Below, piece by piece: positions 33,977 to 46,166 of a stretch of 64,000 nucleotides of DNA. Position 1 is the stretch's first letter. The number at the start of each line of letters is the position of its first letter. The stretch is from Pseudorasbora parva. Lineage: Eukaryota > Chordata > Actinopteri > Cypriniformes > Gobionidae. The DNA is taken from contig NC_090191.1 of the NCBI RefSeq assembly GCF_024679245.1, forward strand, positions 4,791,004 through 4,855,003. Reading direction: 5' to 3'. A program made the position numbers and the translations under genes. A model generated the notes under the pieces. The model was given only the letters and a program-made list of their open reading frames with translations. It was not told the DNA's origin and made no database searches.

Positions 33977-35074
33977 TAAGTTGAAAAGGTTGAAGCAAAT
34001 ATGAAAATTCATACACCTTTACACTTTAACACCTTCAGTAAGGGGCATTTAGTCAAGCTAACCCGCTGTCACACACAGAGAACATTCAAACTCCCCAGCT
34101 ATTAAACCACATGAGACAGTTTCATGGTGAAGACTGTCATATTGTTATTTATGAAGTATTTCAACTTACTGTAGGAACAAATTAATGTTGTGTTTAGTTG
34201 TTGACTTGCACTTGTTGTGTTCCATTGTGTAATACTGAACATGTACTAGTCTTTATAAATAATTTTTATTTGAATAATTTTTCTGAAAAACAGTTTTAAA
34301 TGATTTGCATGAACATTTTCCTATAATTTAAGCATTTAAATAGTTCCTAGACATGTTTGGTTTTACTCACACTAAACACTCAAAGACTTTAGTGCAACAT
34401 TTTAATATTGCATCACCATTCAGTTTTCATTGCTCTATATAAATCTTCATATAATTAATTCCACTTTACACATTTTAATCTTATTTTCTAATTGTACATT
34501 ATAAACCCTCTGAATTTTGAAAATATTTTTCCCCACTTGTTTAGTTCTACCATTGAAGAAAATAACAACACCACTCAATCTCTCTGCATCGAGGTTCGAG
34601 GATCATTTAGAGAGACGTATCTGCAGTTAAAACAAAGATTATGACTTCTTCGGGGTAGACTGCCACAGAACAGAGTTTTGCCGGTTGAATTAAGGACATC
34701 AAAAGATGTGAAAATGAACCCTGACATGGGATGGTCTGCTTTGTATTTAAGACTAAAGGTACAGACCTTACATTTGTTTAACTTTGTGACCATGAAAAAT
34801 ACTTGAAAAATGGTCAATTTATTTTATAATATTGACATTGTACTGTGCTTATATTAAATCACTGTTTATGTTGTTTGTTGCAAATGACAACAGAATATCT
34901 GCTCCAGGGCAGAAGGTAACTTCCTGGACTATTCCCTTTACGTTCTGCTCAAGATCCCCATTGTTTCACTTCACCACTCCATCACCGTTATTGGTCTTAA
35001 TGGACAGCACCTTCCTGCCATTACGCATTTCTACTGACACCCTTAAACTGGTCACTTCCGTAAACCACATGGCA
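33977..35074. other. No gene recognised
   Basis: AT-rich. A short frame near 34555-34640 (EVRGSFRETYLQLKQRL) might be a further exon of the preceding fragment. This is not strong enough to call. Confidence 0.35.
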
Positions 35075-36083
35075 GGGCTAGACTGGGGCTAAAATTAGGC
35101 TCTGGCATACCGGCCCATGAGTTCCCCTTAAATATTTTTGCTGGGGTTGGGGCCTTAAATTGGAGTATATAAATAAAACTAGGACAAGGACAAATAATGA
35201 TAGATATTACCGAATTTGCTGCAAATGCAGATAAACTTAATATTGCTTTTTTGTCCCACAGAAATGCCCTTGGCAGTAAAGCACTGATGATTTTGAGCTA
35301 GGGTGCAGGAAAGTAAATTCACTTCTTTTAAATGCTGTCATCATTTACTCACTCTCGTGTCGTTCCAAACCTGCACGACTTCTGTGAAACACAAAAGAAG
35401 ATGTTTTGAAGAATGTTGGCAACCAAGCCATTTTGGTTAGGCTACCATTTGAATATTATATGAACATGAAAAACTGACTCAAATTATTTTATTTTATGCT
35501 ACACAGAAATAAATTCATTTAAGTTTGGAATGACATTAGGGTGAGTAAATGATCACATTTCTGGGTTGAACAGTCATATTTTTCAAGAGTTAACACATCA
35601 TTTAAGTAAGACACTGATATCTATCATTCATGAGGCTATTACATTTCATTAAATCTATTAAAAAAAGTAAAAACTTTTAAAGAGGAAAAAAAGCTTTGTC
35701 CTTAATTCATGGGATCCAGACTTTAAAGCTGTTTTGTAGACTAGTTTAACTGTAGGCCAGTTTCGTTTAAATGTAAGATCATGGTAGTCACAGGGTAAAA
35801 AAACATAGACTGTAAAAACCTTCTCATTATTTGGCTATATGGTTTCTAAATATATAAAACATATATAATAAACTATATATTATTAAACTATTATACTTGT
35901 AAGTAAAAAAAAATGTTAACACCTAGAAATACGAAAACAGCCTCTATAAAAGTGATTTATATTCTGCAATATTAATTTAAGTAATATAGCAACATTTTTA
36001 ATAAATGTTTCTTCCAAAACACCATATTTCTTCACTATTAGCTGCAGTGTAAATTGTGTTTGTGCTAAAGTTAAACGTTTGTG
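35075..36083. repeat. Dispersed repeat B, copy 1
   Basis: About 1 kb shared in the same orientation with 51258-52310: GGGGTTGGGGCCTTAAATTG, AACTAGGACAAGGACAAATA, ATGGGATCCAGACTTTAAAG and others. Inside (about 35335-35575) is a palindromic module (ATCATTTACTCAC ... GTGAGTAAATGAT) that I recognise as a common cyprinid MITE. Non-coding. Confidence 0.85.
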
Positions 36084-36189
36084 TGCAGGGCCGGCCCTGA
36101 CCAATTTGCTGCCCTAGGCAAGATTTTACTTGGTGCCCCTTGTATCAAGGTTTTTATTTGTTGGTTGTGTTCTTATAATTTAAAAAATA

Positions 36190-36546
36190 AAAAATAAACA
36201 GACACACACACACACACGTCTGGTTCACTATCTTTGTGGGGACTCTCCATAGATGTAATGGTTTTTATACCGTACAAACCGTATTTTCTACCCCCCTACA
36301 CTGCCCCTGCCCCTAAACCTACCCATCACACACACACACACACACACACACATTGCCCCTAAACCTACCCATCACAGGAAATATTCTGCATTTTTACTTT
36401 CTCAAAAAAACGTATCCTGTATGATTTATAAGCCTTTTGAAAAGTGGGGACCGGCTCACTTTTCAATGAGCCGGGTGAAAAGTGATTACTATCCGCTATT
36501 ACTATCCTTATTTGGACATTTGGTCCCCACAATGTAATATAAACAA

Positions 36547-36588
<42 letters not shown>

Positions 36589-36595
36589 CAATGTG
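36190..36595. repeat. CA-rich module shared with the hAT element at 6580-8450
   Basis: GTGGGGAC, CCCCTGCCCCTAAACCTACC and (CA)n tracts (about 36200, 36333-36352, 36552-36587) repeat the module at about 7530-7760. The segment from GCCCCTAAACC to CATCACA occurs twice here. Confidence 0.75.
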
Positions 36596-38150
36596 TGTAT
36601 ACATAAATCCTCCACTAAGCATGCTCATGTTTTCACCATGAATTAAACTTTTTAAGAAATTTGTATTTATATATTTTTTTTTACATTTTTTTTAGCTATT
36701 TTAGATAAACCTGTATATAAATATCATTACTAATTTCAAAAAAAAAAATTTTTTTTACAAAAGCCATATATTCCCTTACAATTGCACAACTGAGTAAAAA
36801 CATTAGGCTATTACATTTTATATATATATATAATATATATAGATAATTTTCTGAAGAGAATCAGATTCGACGTCTTTGACAGAAAGGCTGCAGATCGTGC
36901 ATGTTTGTTTTCTTAATTTTGCAAGAAGCACAGCAATTTGTTTTAATTGTGACTGTACTTAAAAGATAATAGAAACGTAACAGTTTATAATGACGTTCAG
37001 GCATACACTTGCCTGAAAGATAAAATCCAACAAAGTTATTTGAGTCTCTTTGGCACTGATAAGAATAAAGAGTGAGTCTATCGTGCCGGCGCGATAGCCG
37101 ACCTCTTTAATAAAGTTTTATTTTATAGATATGAATGTATGTCCTACAGGCGATTGATTTTTCCTGCACAGGCTGTTCTAAATAAGAATTTGTTTTTAAG
37201 TGACTTGCCTGGTTAAATAAAGGTGAAGGGTCACAAAAAAAGAGACATGAATCAGTCTTTTTCTATTTGGTATAATTTATTAAGTAAGCAATTCATTGTT
37301 GGAAACAATCTATCCATTATCTCTGTAACAGGGGTCGGCATGTATATTTGGCCACGGGACAAAAAAAAAACGGCACTAGATGGCGGGTCAGAATCATAGG
37401 CCGTAAAAAAATATGGACGACTCGACATCATCCGTTTCCGCTGGCCATATTTGAAGCTTTCAGGCGGCCTTGCACGGCGCGGACATCTTGGGACCGAGTC
37501 TTCGCAGTAGTGATTTCGGGACCGGAGTTGCGCAGTAGAGCGCAGGAAGTAGAGCAGGAAGTACAGCCGCAGTATCAAAAGCCCGCCCACACTCTCGCAG
37601 ATGCAGAACAATTAATTATGTTGGTGTGAAATAAATTGTTATGGAAATGTAGAAATTAAAGCTAAAGATCTAATCTGCTCCCAAAAATTTCGAAAAAAGT
37701 CTGTTAGTGCCTCAGTGACAACTTCACTCAGAGAAGCCGTCAGTCTCAGCTGTCAATCATGACGTCACACCCCCCATTTTTATAGCGTCAAATAACTAAC
37801 TCAAACTAAACTTATTTTTAAAACGAACACCCGAAATGAAATCATCGTGATGATAACTGCCTTCAGTGACATAAACTAACTTTGGGGGAAATTTTTTGAA
37901 GTGTAATTTTATTATTTAGTTTGCCTCGCGTCCATTAGAAAACACAGAGGGGCGGCTATACTGGGACCGGTCACCGGGGGGCGATCGAGGCGCGAAAGCT
38001 TCAGTAAATGAGAGGGAGACTGCAGGCTTGGTCAGAATATAGTCAAGGGATAATTTAACTAGAATTGCCTGACATACTGTTACAGTGTCTTTTGTAACTG
38101 GTAGTGAGCTGGATAAATGAATAAAGCAGTAGTGACATGTAACCTGGGAA
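36596..38150. other. No gene; mixed repeat fragments
   Basis: Includes an (AT)n tract near 36820 and a TTGCCTGGTTAAATAAAGGT segment at about 37205-37226, common at the 3' end of fish repeats. The frame at 37348-37629 has no known domain. Confidence 0.4.
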
Positions 38151-38154
38151 GTAT

Positions 38155-38545
38155 CTTAATTCACCAACTTCGTCCTTCGGATGAGACGTTAAACCGAGGT
38201 CCTGACTCTCTGTGGTCATTAAAAATCCCATGGCACTTCTCGTAAAAGAGTAGGGGTGTAACCTCGGTGTCCTGGCCAAATTCCCTCGATTGGCCCTTAC
38301 CAATCATGGCCTCCAAATAATCCCCATCCACTGAATTGGCTCTATCTCCCTCTCTCCTCTCCACCTTTCGCTGGTGTGTGGTGAGCGCACTGCCGCCGTT
38401 GTACTGTGGCTGACGTCACATCATCCAAGTGGATGCTGCACACTGGTGGTGGTTGAGGAGAGACCCCTGACATGAGTGTGAAGCGCTTTGGGTGTACAGT
38501 AGTACATATGAAAGCGCTATATAAATGCCTCATTTATTCATTCAT
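38155..38545 (+). repeat. LINE2/SINE-type 3' tail
   Basis: Contains CGGATGAGACGTTAAACCG, AAGTGGATGCTGCACA and, at the end, GAAGCGCTTTGGGTGTACAG, then AAAGCGCTATATAAATG. I recognise the last part as the conserved stem-loop tail of L2-type LINEs and the SINEs that use them. It ends in an ATTCATTCATTC run. Confidence 0.7.
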
Positions 38546-38911
38546 TCAACTTGCAGCATAGGCCATGGTAAAAAAAACACATGTGGGAGATGAGGAATGG
38601 ATAAAAATAACTCAAAAAATAAGAGGCTAAAGGCCAATCGCTGGTTAATATCTGGCTGACCACTTGTCTATAAAGTGTCCCATTAATAATTGGGCAACTT
38701 TCTTGACTTAACTAAGGAAAGTAAATCATTACATAGTATCAAGTCTTTAGTAGTTTTAAAAATTTGTTTAACGATTTGTGACAGGTAATTATTATTTGAG
38801 CTTTTTCTTTTCTTTGCTGTCATATTCTCTTGATAATGAAAGGACGTTATAGATAATGGACAGGAAATCACTGGAAACCCAATGTGTCCCACCTCAACTC
38901 TGTTTTGATAT

Positions 38912-41900
38912 TCATTTAAATTCACTGTAATGTGGAGGATTTTCTGCAGGATGGGGATGCATGGACGGGCTGCTGACCACAGATATCTGCAAGAGAAAAA
39001 GCTATATGATCAGCTTCCTTGCTTACTGATACTATTAAACAATTAATGCACCTAATACTAAACGATTTACACACATACAGTTCATACGCATCTCTTACCT
39101 CTGTGTTGTTAAGATGTTGGAAATGATTGGGTCTAAAGTCACATGGCGGTGGAATTATAACTTGTGGAACAAACGGCACCTTTGGAAAAACATGTCGATT
39201 TTTATCCCACACATGTAATGACACTGGCTGATAGTTTCAGTATTACAGGTTTATAGACATCAGTGTAGTACGGAAAAAAGCAAAAGACAGAAATCCTAAT
39301 GTAATGTCCTGGTGTGGAAACTTATGCTTTCATTTGGATTTCTTAAAATAATTTCACAACTAAAAGAAAACATGATATGTAGTTGGGAATGTTGCTGTTT
39401 TTGAAGCAGTTAAACCTTGTGGCATATTGCAAAGCTTTTCCAGCTCTTGTGTTTTTATTAATGACATTTTTATTAGTCAACGTCTACTCCACTTTTATCT
39501 CTTAGCGCTTGACTTCAAATAATCTGAGGTTCACTTTATTTACATGCACATCATTTCCAACATTTTTGTTGAGAGAAGTTAAAAACTTTATGTTAATTGA
39601 GGATTTGAACATTTAAAAGGGGAATTTAACTAATACATTGTTGTAGTGTTTGTTGGTTCTTTTAAAGCATAAACACAAGTGTGGAGTATTTCACTTCTAT
39701 ATGTATATCTGAGGGGTTCAGCTGACAGAAACATTTGGGAACCCCTGACATCTCTCACCTGAGGAGCACAGCAGCAGACGGCTTTACAGGCAAATGCTGA
39801 CAGACAGATGGAGACGATAAACTCAACGAAGGCGAATAGCACCAATACAATACCGGTTCCTGAGAAGAGAGTCTGAGAGAGACTTCAACATTAGCACTAA
39901 TAATAATCAGACAATGATTAATAATTAGCACTCATACAGTAGCTTATCATATCTATAGGTCAAACTGGACTGAGTTTACAATTAATGTATAATGTCAATG
40001 TTTGTATTGTAAATGATCAGTTACAGTAAGAGATCTATAAACTACTTCTGAAATGTTGAACAAAAGACTGGACTTAAGCCTTGACTTTTTACAAGTGAAC
40101 TGACCACACATTGTAATTACTAAATAAATGTGAATGTAAAAGTTGGTGACATACCTTATACCTTCTCATTTCAGTGTAATAAGTATTATAACAATCATAA
40201 TTGTTGCAGTAACCGTCCATGATGCCCAAAGGCCCTGGCTGTTGCGTTTTCCGCTGCACTAATCGCTATTCCACACCAATGGGCTTAAGTTTTATAGGAT
40301 TCCGACAGGATCACGGCCGTTTCAGAAGAACCGGCGGTACCTGTGGCTGCAGGCGATTAAATGCATTGATTGGAACGAGGACATAAATGCACATTTACTG
40401 CACTTTAAACTTAATTATTTATAATAAACCTCCCAACATTGGCTGCCACTGGTGTGTATAATGTACCCCCCACCCCCAGATTATCATATCAATAATCACA
40501 GTACTTATCAATTTCATTTGTAATGATTTTATTAATAGTTTAATTGCAAAATAACCATCTGAGAAATGTATGCAAGCAACATAGTTGTTATTAAAGTACT
40601 ATAGCATTACAAAATTAAACTTTAAACAGCAGTGTCGACACATATGAATCAATAACAACATAAAATGTAAGGAAAAGGATAAATGTATGTCTGTGTGAAG
40701 AATACGAATAAATGTAGAAAATTGTATTGGACATTCTGTAACTTACATGCCCACAGACGACGCATTCATAAGCATCCAGTGATTTATATGCTTGTCTCGG
40801 GTGTACACGCTCGGTTTCTCAACTAAATACGTATATATCCGACCACTGTATATCTGGCCATCTGCTAACGTCTTCTGTCCACTCCACTATAGTACACTGA
40901 TCTGGTAGCCGAATACCATTTGATAAAGTCAACTTTTTAAAATAACTTTCCCGGTTTGTGTTGCTTAATCCGCTCACGTAGCTTGACATGCTGCTGATTC
41001 TCGCCACAGTTTGTTGCCAAAATGCGCGCGCATACGTTGCTACGTCATCATTGTATACAAACAGTAAAAGGGTCTATTGTGCCACCTAGAGTTGGAGAGA
41101 TGTTTGCCTGTGCACCCGAGTAGATGCACATGTTTGGGACTTTCTTGACAAGTTTGGGTTCTCTACGAATTACAATCACTAATGCCTATACACATTTATG
41201 GCAAAAATAAAATAAGGACAAAGAAATCATTACAAACACAATAGAGTTTCAGTACTTCTGTTGCTTGGATCCATAAAGATGCTGTGTATAAACCAAACAC
41301 AAAGTGTGTACATACATACCAAACACAAAGTGTGTACATACATACCAAACACAAACTGGAGTGTGAATTAAGCTGGTTTTCTGCTGCAATGGAGAGTGAG
41401 CCTGTGATAATGTACTGAGAGAAAAGAGAAAGACAAAAATCAAGACTGCTGGAATATGTAACTTGTGTTATAAAAGACACAAGACTTAATTGTATAATTG
41501 TTTCTTACAATGATAGATCCCCAGAAAGCAATGCCACTATAGACAAAGATGGATCCTGCATAAAATGCAGACACGATGCCAAACAGGAAAGTCAACAGGC
41601 CGATCATTATCTGGACAGTCTGTGAGGGACAAAAGAGGCTTTTATAAAGCGAGCAAAACAGCGTAACATTTCAGGAACAATATTTCCAGTTATCCTTTAT
41701 TTCACATTATACATTATTATAAAAAATTCACTGCAACTCCTAAAACATTCTGTAAATGATAAACCTGCTCTTATATTGATGTCTTTCCTGCATTATCACC
41801 AAGGTATTATGTCAAATTCTTCAATAAAATAAAATAAAAATGTGTATGCTTTGTAATAATGTGTGTACTGCTCCATTTAAAGATTCAGATTTAAGATGTA

Positions 41901-42126
41901 CATTACTTATCTAGCACTGAGACACACGTGATTAATGCCTCACCCCAAGTGCTTTTGGTTGTCCTTTCAGAAACGGCTGAAGTCTGTGAAAAGATGATAC
42001 TCCTGCTAGCTGTGGTCCATAAACAGAAACAGGAGCATTTGTCCCACTTCCAGATGCTGTTTGAGTTGGTGGTTGAAACTGGATGACAAGCGTCTGGGAG
42101 GTCATGGGTATGACAGTGTTAGACAT
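38912..42126 (-). CDS. MS4A-family tetraspanning membrane protein (TM3 not found)
   Basis: Seven in-phase exons: 42126-41944, 41619-41509, 41414-41357, 40234-40155, 39872-39759, 39179-39099 and 38986-38912. They give an open frame of 233 aa. The product starts [11 protein letters not shown] and continues with [10 protein letters not shown], then [20 protein letters not shown] (TM1). TM2 is [16 protein letters not shown] with [12 protein letters not shown]. An extracellular Tyr/Cys/Asn-rich loop follows ([13 protein letters not shown]), then TM4 ([20 protein letters not shown]) and a cytoplasmic tail ending [13 protein letters not shown]. This is the MS4A pattern. The TM3-coding sequence expected between exons 3 and 4 is absent, and foreign DNA lies there. 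The exon 4 acceptor is inferred from phase only. Exon 1 begins with an acceptor at 42151, so a non-coding first exon must lie upstream. Confidence 0.82.
40747..41007 (-). pseudogene. First exon of a multi-copy YqaJ-family fish gene, decayed
   Basis: Starts [20 protein letters not shown], with [29 protein letters not shown] and, after a frame slip near 40790, [14 protein letters not shown], ending at a GTAAGT donor. I recognise this as the N-terminus of uncharacterised fish proteins that carry a SWIM-like finger and a YqaJ nuclease domain further on. Those domains are not present here. It lies inside the MS4A intron between exons 3 and 4. Confidence 0.55.
41293..41357. repeat. 26-bp tandem repeat at the MS4A exon 3 donor
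   Basis: CCAAACACAAAGTGTGTACATACATA occurs 2.4 times with a 26-bp period. The last partial copy includes the exon 3 donor. Confidence 0.85.
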
Positions 42127-42207
42127 TCTTGTTTCTGAGTCTGAAATCGACCTGTACAAAATCAGAGTAAATTATTTAACAATCAGTATATAATTTGCTG
42201 TATATTT

Positions 42208-43690
42208 GAACAAACTCAGGGTTACAGAATTAGAGGTGAAAAACCAAACCAATCCAATCAGAACCATGATGCTGATCATCAACTATCAGTAGCGATCAGC
42301 CAATGCTGTGGAACAGTAAAGTTTACACAGCAAGAAAAAAAAAGCTGTCTGTGAAAGAGGAACATTCTTGCTATATAAGTGCAAGTGAAAGTTTACATCG
42401 TTGATTTAGGTATAGAGAGAATTTATATATTTTTATTTATTTATTTATATTAATTTAAACTAAGTGCTTAATAATAATTTACAAACTAAAATTGTACATG
42501 TGTAATGGATTAGGGTAGCCTAGAAATCTAGACGCACACTAACGGCAGCAAATCTAATCTGTCGCGAGTGTCGTCTAGCAACTCTCAATACCCTTCTGAG
42601 CTGTAAAAAACAAACTCTGATCGGGCCAATCACATCGTGTATAGAGTCGGTGGGCGGGGCCATAATGACGACAGCCGAGTTGCGTTTGCGTGCTTCTAGT
42701 AAACACAGAAGCTGGCGAACGGCGGCGGTCTTTCGAATCAGCTTTGACCGTGACTCTGGAAGACTTGGAGTTAAGCTTTTCTCTGAGAAAAGAACAAAGA
42801 ACGGCACTGAAGTCATTCTTAAGAAGGGAAGATGTGTTCGAGTTTTGCCGACCGGATACGGCGAATGTTTCATCTATCAGCTCCGCTTCACGTTACTCTG
42901 GTTGGTGTAGCGCTATCCTATCGCGTGCAGAGGGAGTTTGAAAGACAACCGTTTATCCCGCCCCTCGGATTGAGCTGTCTATGGTGAGTTTCCAGACCAA
43001 ACATCTTGATGTGGGTCTGGCTTGTCAGGCTAGGATTATGGTTATCTTAATTATCATTTGATATATAGTGACATTTAATTTGGAGTAGTCTTGCCAGATT
43101 GGGTTGACGATTTCCAGACCAAAAGGTCACCAAAACCCACCCATTCCAAGAAAAAAACTGTCAAAACTTCCAAAATAATGTGATATAATTTTATATAATT
43201 TAAAAAAAAATCTGTCATAGTAGTGTGTCTGCCTGCTGTTTGGCTGAAAGTGCATGCTCGTTTGCAATGCCAACACCAATGCCAGCTGACTCTACACTGG
43301 GCCTGTGTGTCTCATGGTGACTGATTTTATGGAGTTCATGCACACTTGAGTTTTAAGCAATTTGACTATACAATTTTGATTTTTAAAAACCGCCGAACTG
43401 TCCCCAAACCATCCTAAATTTTGTCCACCCACCCAAACCCATTTTACCCTCACAATTAAATTCAAAACACCCAACCTGGCAACACTGGGAGAAACTTTTT
43501 CTATTAAACATGCATGACTTTACTCACAGCTGACTGATCCTATTTCAATTTAAGATCTCTTACCTGAACATAATCTGCCCTGGATCAGGTTACTGTGGAG
43601 CGCAAGTTACTATGACGATGAACATTGTGCCTAAGAACAAGGGTTGGCACAAACTAAACTGAAAAATACCTGGCTATCCACCTACACCTA
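42208..43690. mobile_element. Harbinger MITE copy, interrupted
   Basis: 42208-42514 matches 56462-56940 (AACAAACTCAGGGTTACAG, CCATGATGCTGATCATCA, AAAAAGCTGTCT). 43033-43690 matches the right part (GTAGTGACATTTAATTTGGAGTAG, CTGCCCTGGATCAGGTTA, TTGGCACAAACTAA). The outermost ends are eroded. The middle is interrupted by the hAT-type element at 42515-43032. Non-coding. Confidence 0.75.
42515..43032 (+). mobile_element. hAT-type MITE carrying a helicase fragment, copy 1
   Basis: The ends TAGCCTAGAAATCTAGAC and TAGCCTGACAAGCCAGACCC (reverse strand) are imperfect inverted repeats. The flanks GGATTAGG (42507-42514) and GGATTATG (43033-43040) match in 7 of 8. Inside, LSFSLRKEQRTALKSFLRRE and, one base out of frame, VLPTGYGECFIYQL resemble the Q-motif region and Walker A of RecQ-like helicases, with Lys replaced by Glu. 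Confidence 0.8.
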
Positions 43691-43821
43691 AAACCTCAAA
43701 AGACAATAAAAAACTAAAGTCGGACTTCATAGCAACAAACAAAAAAAGTTATGGTGTAAATAACAATGATTAGCGCAGCATGATTTAAAATAACATAGTG
43801 AAAACAGGTTACACTTTTTAA

Positions 43822-43998
43822 TTAGGGGCCAAGCACCGAAGGTGCGGAGGCACCTATTGAAATCGTTAGTGTTCCTATTATTAGGGGCCAAGCACCGAAG
43901 GTGCGGAGGCACCTATTGAAATCGTTAGTGTTCCTATTATTAGGGGCCAAGCACCGAAGGTGCGGAGGCACCTATTGAAATCGTTAGTGTTCCTATTA
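43822..43998. repeat. 59-bp head unit, three tandem copies
   Basis: TTAGGGGCCAAGCACCGAAG followed by GTGCGGAGGCACC and CGTTAGTGTTCCTATTA, with exact 59-bp spacing at 43822, 43881 and 43940. GGGGCCAAGC is the complement of GCTTGGCCCC found near each monomer end. Confidence 0.95.
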
Positions 43999-44006
43999 TT
44001 ATTATT

Positions 44007-46166
44007 CTGCTTCTTCTTCTTCTTCTTCTTCTTCTTCTTCTTCCGCCATAGGAGTCTCTGGCAGCCCATAGAACCGTATGGTAAAAAGTTGTGAAATTTG
44101 GCACACTCATAGAGGCCAGTCTGAGCTGTCACTATAGCAAATTTGGTGCCTCTAACTCAATCCCTCTAGCGCCACCACCTGTCCAAAGTTTCACTCATAT
44201 TTATGCTTATAACTTTTGACTCCTAAGGGCTAGAAACAAAATTCTTTTTTCATCGGATTCCTTGGCTCAAGCCGATTCGATTTCACCCTATGATGTCATT
44301 TTCCGGTATGCAAATTTTCCCGCCATTTTGAATTTTCTGAAAAACCTACTTTTTCGAACTCCTCCTAGGCCGTTGCTCCGATTTTCACGAAAATTGAAAC
44401 AGATCATCTTCAGAGCATGTTGACAAAAAGTTATGGAATTCAAGTTGATTCGTCCAATCGTTTTCAATAAACGCACAAACAAATTTTACGTGGAGGTTGC
44501 AAAAACACACTAAAGGCTATATCTCCGCAACGCTTTATCGTATTCAAACCAACCTTGGTACATGTCATCACAAGCATGACTTGAAGCAACATGCAGCGTT
44601 TCGGCGCAGCGCCACCTACCTGTCCGGAGATACGAAAAATGCCTATTTTGGCTTATAACTTCTGAACCGTTTATCCAAAAATCATAAAATTGGTCTCATT
44701 AGATTCAGGGCGTCATGCCGAGTCGACTGATATCCAATTTTACCATGTCGGCCATTTTGGATGTCGGCCATTTTGAATTATGTGCAAAAATGCTGTATTT
44801 TATGAACGCATGAACAGATTGTTATGAAACTTGGTATGGGTCATCACCACGATGCCCTGAAGTAGCCTGAGAAGTTTCGAAACAGCGCCACCTAGTGGAG
44901 AATTTTTTTTTTCAAACGCTTATAACTTTGGGTGTGGTTGACATATTTTGATGGGAGTGTGTTTTTTGGTCTCCTGAATCCTTGCCGACTCCAACGATAC
45001 CAGACTTGCCAGGTTTCGGCATATGGTTTGCGCAGAGTTGTAATTTAGTGCTTAAAAAACATTTGCTGATATCTTCGAAACCGCTAGTCCGATCGAGACG
45101 AAACCAGCCTCAGAAGTTCGGAAACATAGGTCGATAGCTATACGCTAATGCCCAAATCTCAAAATATTGATAGTAAGGGGTAGTAAAATCCAATCAAAGT
45201 CAGGTGTCAGTCCTTTTTTACGTGTTTTTTCATATAAATGTCTATAACTCCAAAACAAAATGAAATATTTTCACCAAACTTGACACACATATGTATGGGC
45301 TCACTACGAGGACACATAAAAAAATTGGTGGGATTGTGCCTCTTGGTGGCGCTATAATAAAACAAAACATGAAATTCCCATTGACTTCAATGCAGTATTA
45401 CGGTTTAAAATGCTAATGCTATAATTTAAGAATGCACTAGTGTATCGTTACAAAACTCGGTATGTGTCTTCCGCTCTATGTCCCGAAGATATTCAAAAAG
45501 TTTCGGGGCAGCGCCACCTTGTGGTCAAAAGTTGTAATAAAATGTACAAAAATGCTAATAACTTTTGATTAAATTAGCCTATTGTAATGAGACTGGTCAT
45601 AATACATTCATTGGCTCATGCCGAGAAGATAGATACCAATTTTGCCATATTTTGCAAACATATCTGTGCTCCATCTTGTTATTTGTTAAAAATCTACTTT
45701 TTCAAACTCATCCTAGACCGTTTGTCCGATTTTCACCAAAATTGATCCGTATCGTCTTCAGACCATGCTGACAAATACTTATGGATTTCGGATTGATAGA
45801 CAAAACAGTTTTCATATACCACTGCAACAGAGTTGAGCCATGATGCAAAAATTACTCTTGAGGCTGTATCTCTGCAATGCTTTGACATATTGACACCAAA
45901 CTTTGCATGTGTCATTGTCATCTCAATCTGACTAAACCACATCAGTTTCGTAACAGTGACACCTATTGGTCGAAAGTGATAAACCATTAAACCATTATTA
46001 TTGACTGTATTTAAAATTTGACTGCTATTTTGCCTAAAATCAACTTAATAGGTCCTTAATGGCTCATTGTTGCAGTTGGCTTGAGACTTCCAGCCATGCT
46101 GGCATGTCTTGTCTTCTTCTTTGCGCTTGGCCCCGATAATGGCTGCTTGCAGCTATATTTATTATT
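44007..46166. repeat. 2,160-bp tandem monomer 1
   Basis: Starts CTGC(TTC)n, then CCGCCATAGGAGTCTCTGGC, and ends GCTTGGCCCCGATAATGGCT, GCTTGCAGCTATATT. It is filled with short phrases such as CAGCGCCACCTAGTGG and TTATAACTTCTGAACCG. The short frames are not coding. Its last 0.6 kb differs from monomers 2 and 3. Confidence 0.97.

Noticed and set aside
37252..37629. Overlapping frames of 93-119 codons on both strands
   Set aside because: No recognisable domain, no splice or start support. Probably repeat sequence.
42650..42910. A complete host helicase gene
   Set aside because: Only the start of a helicase domain is present, inside a MITE with target duplications and in two damaged copies. Reported as a captured or residual fragment instead.
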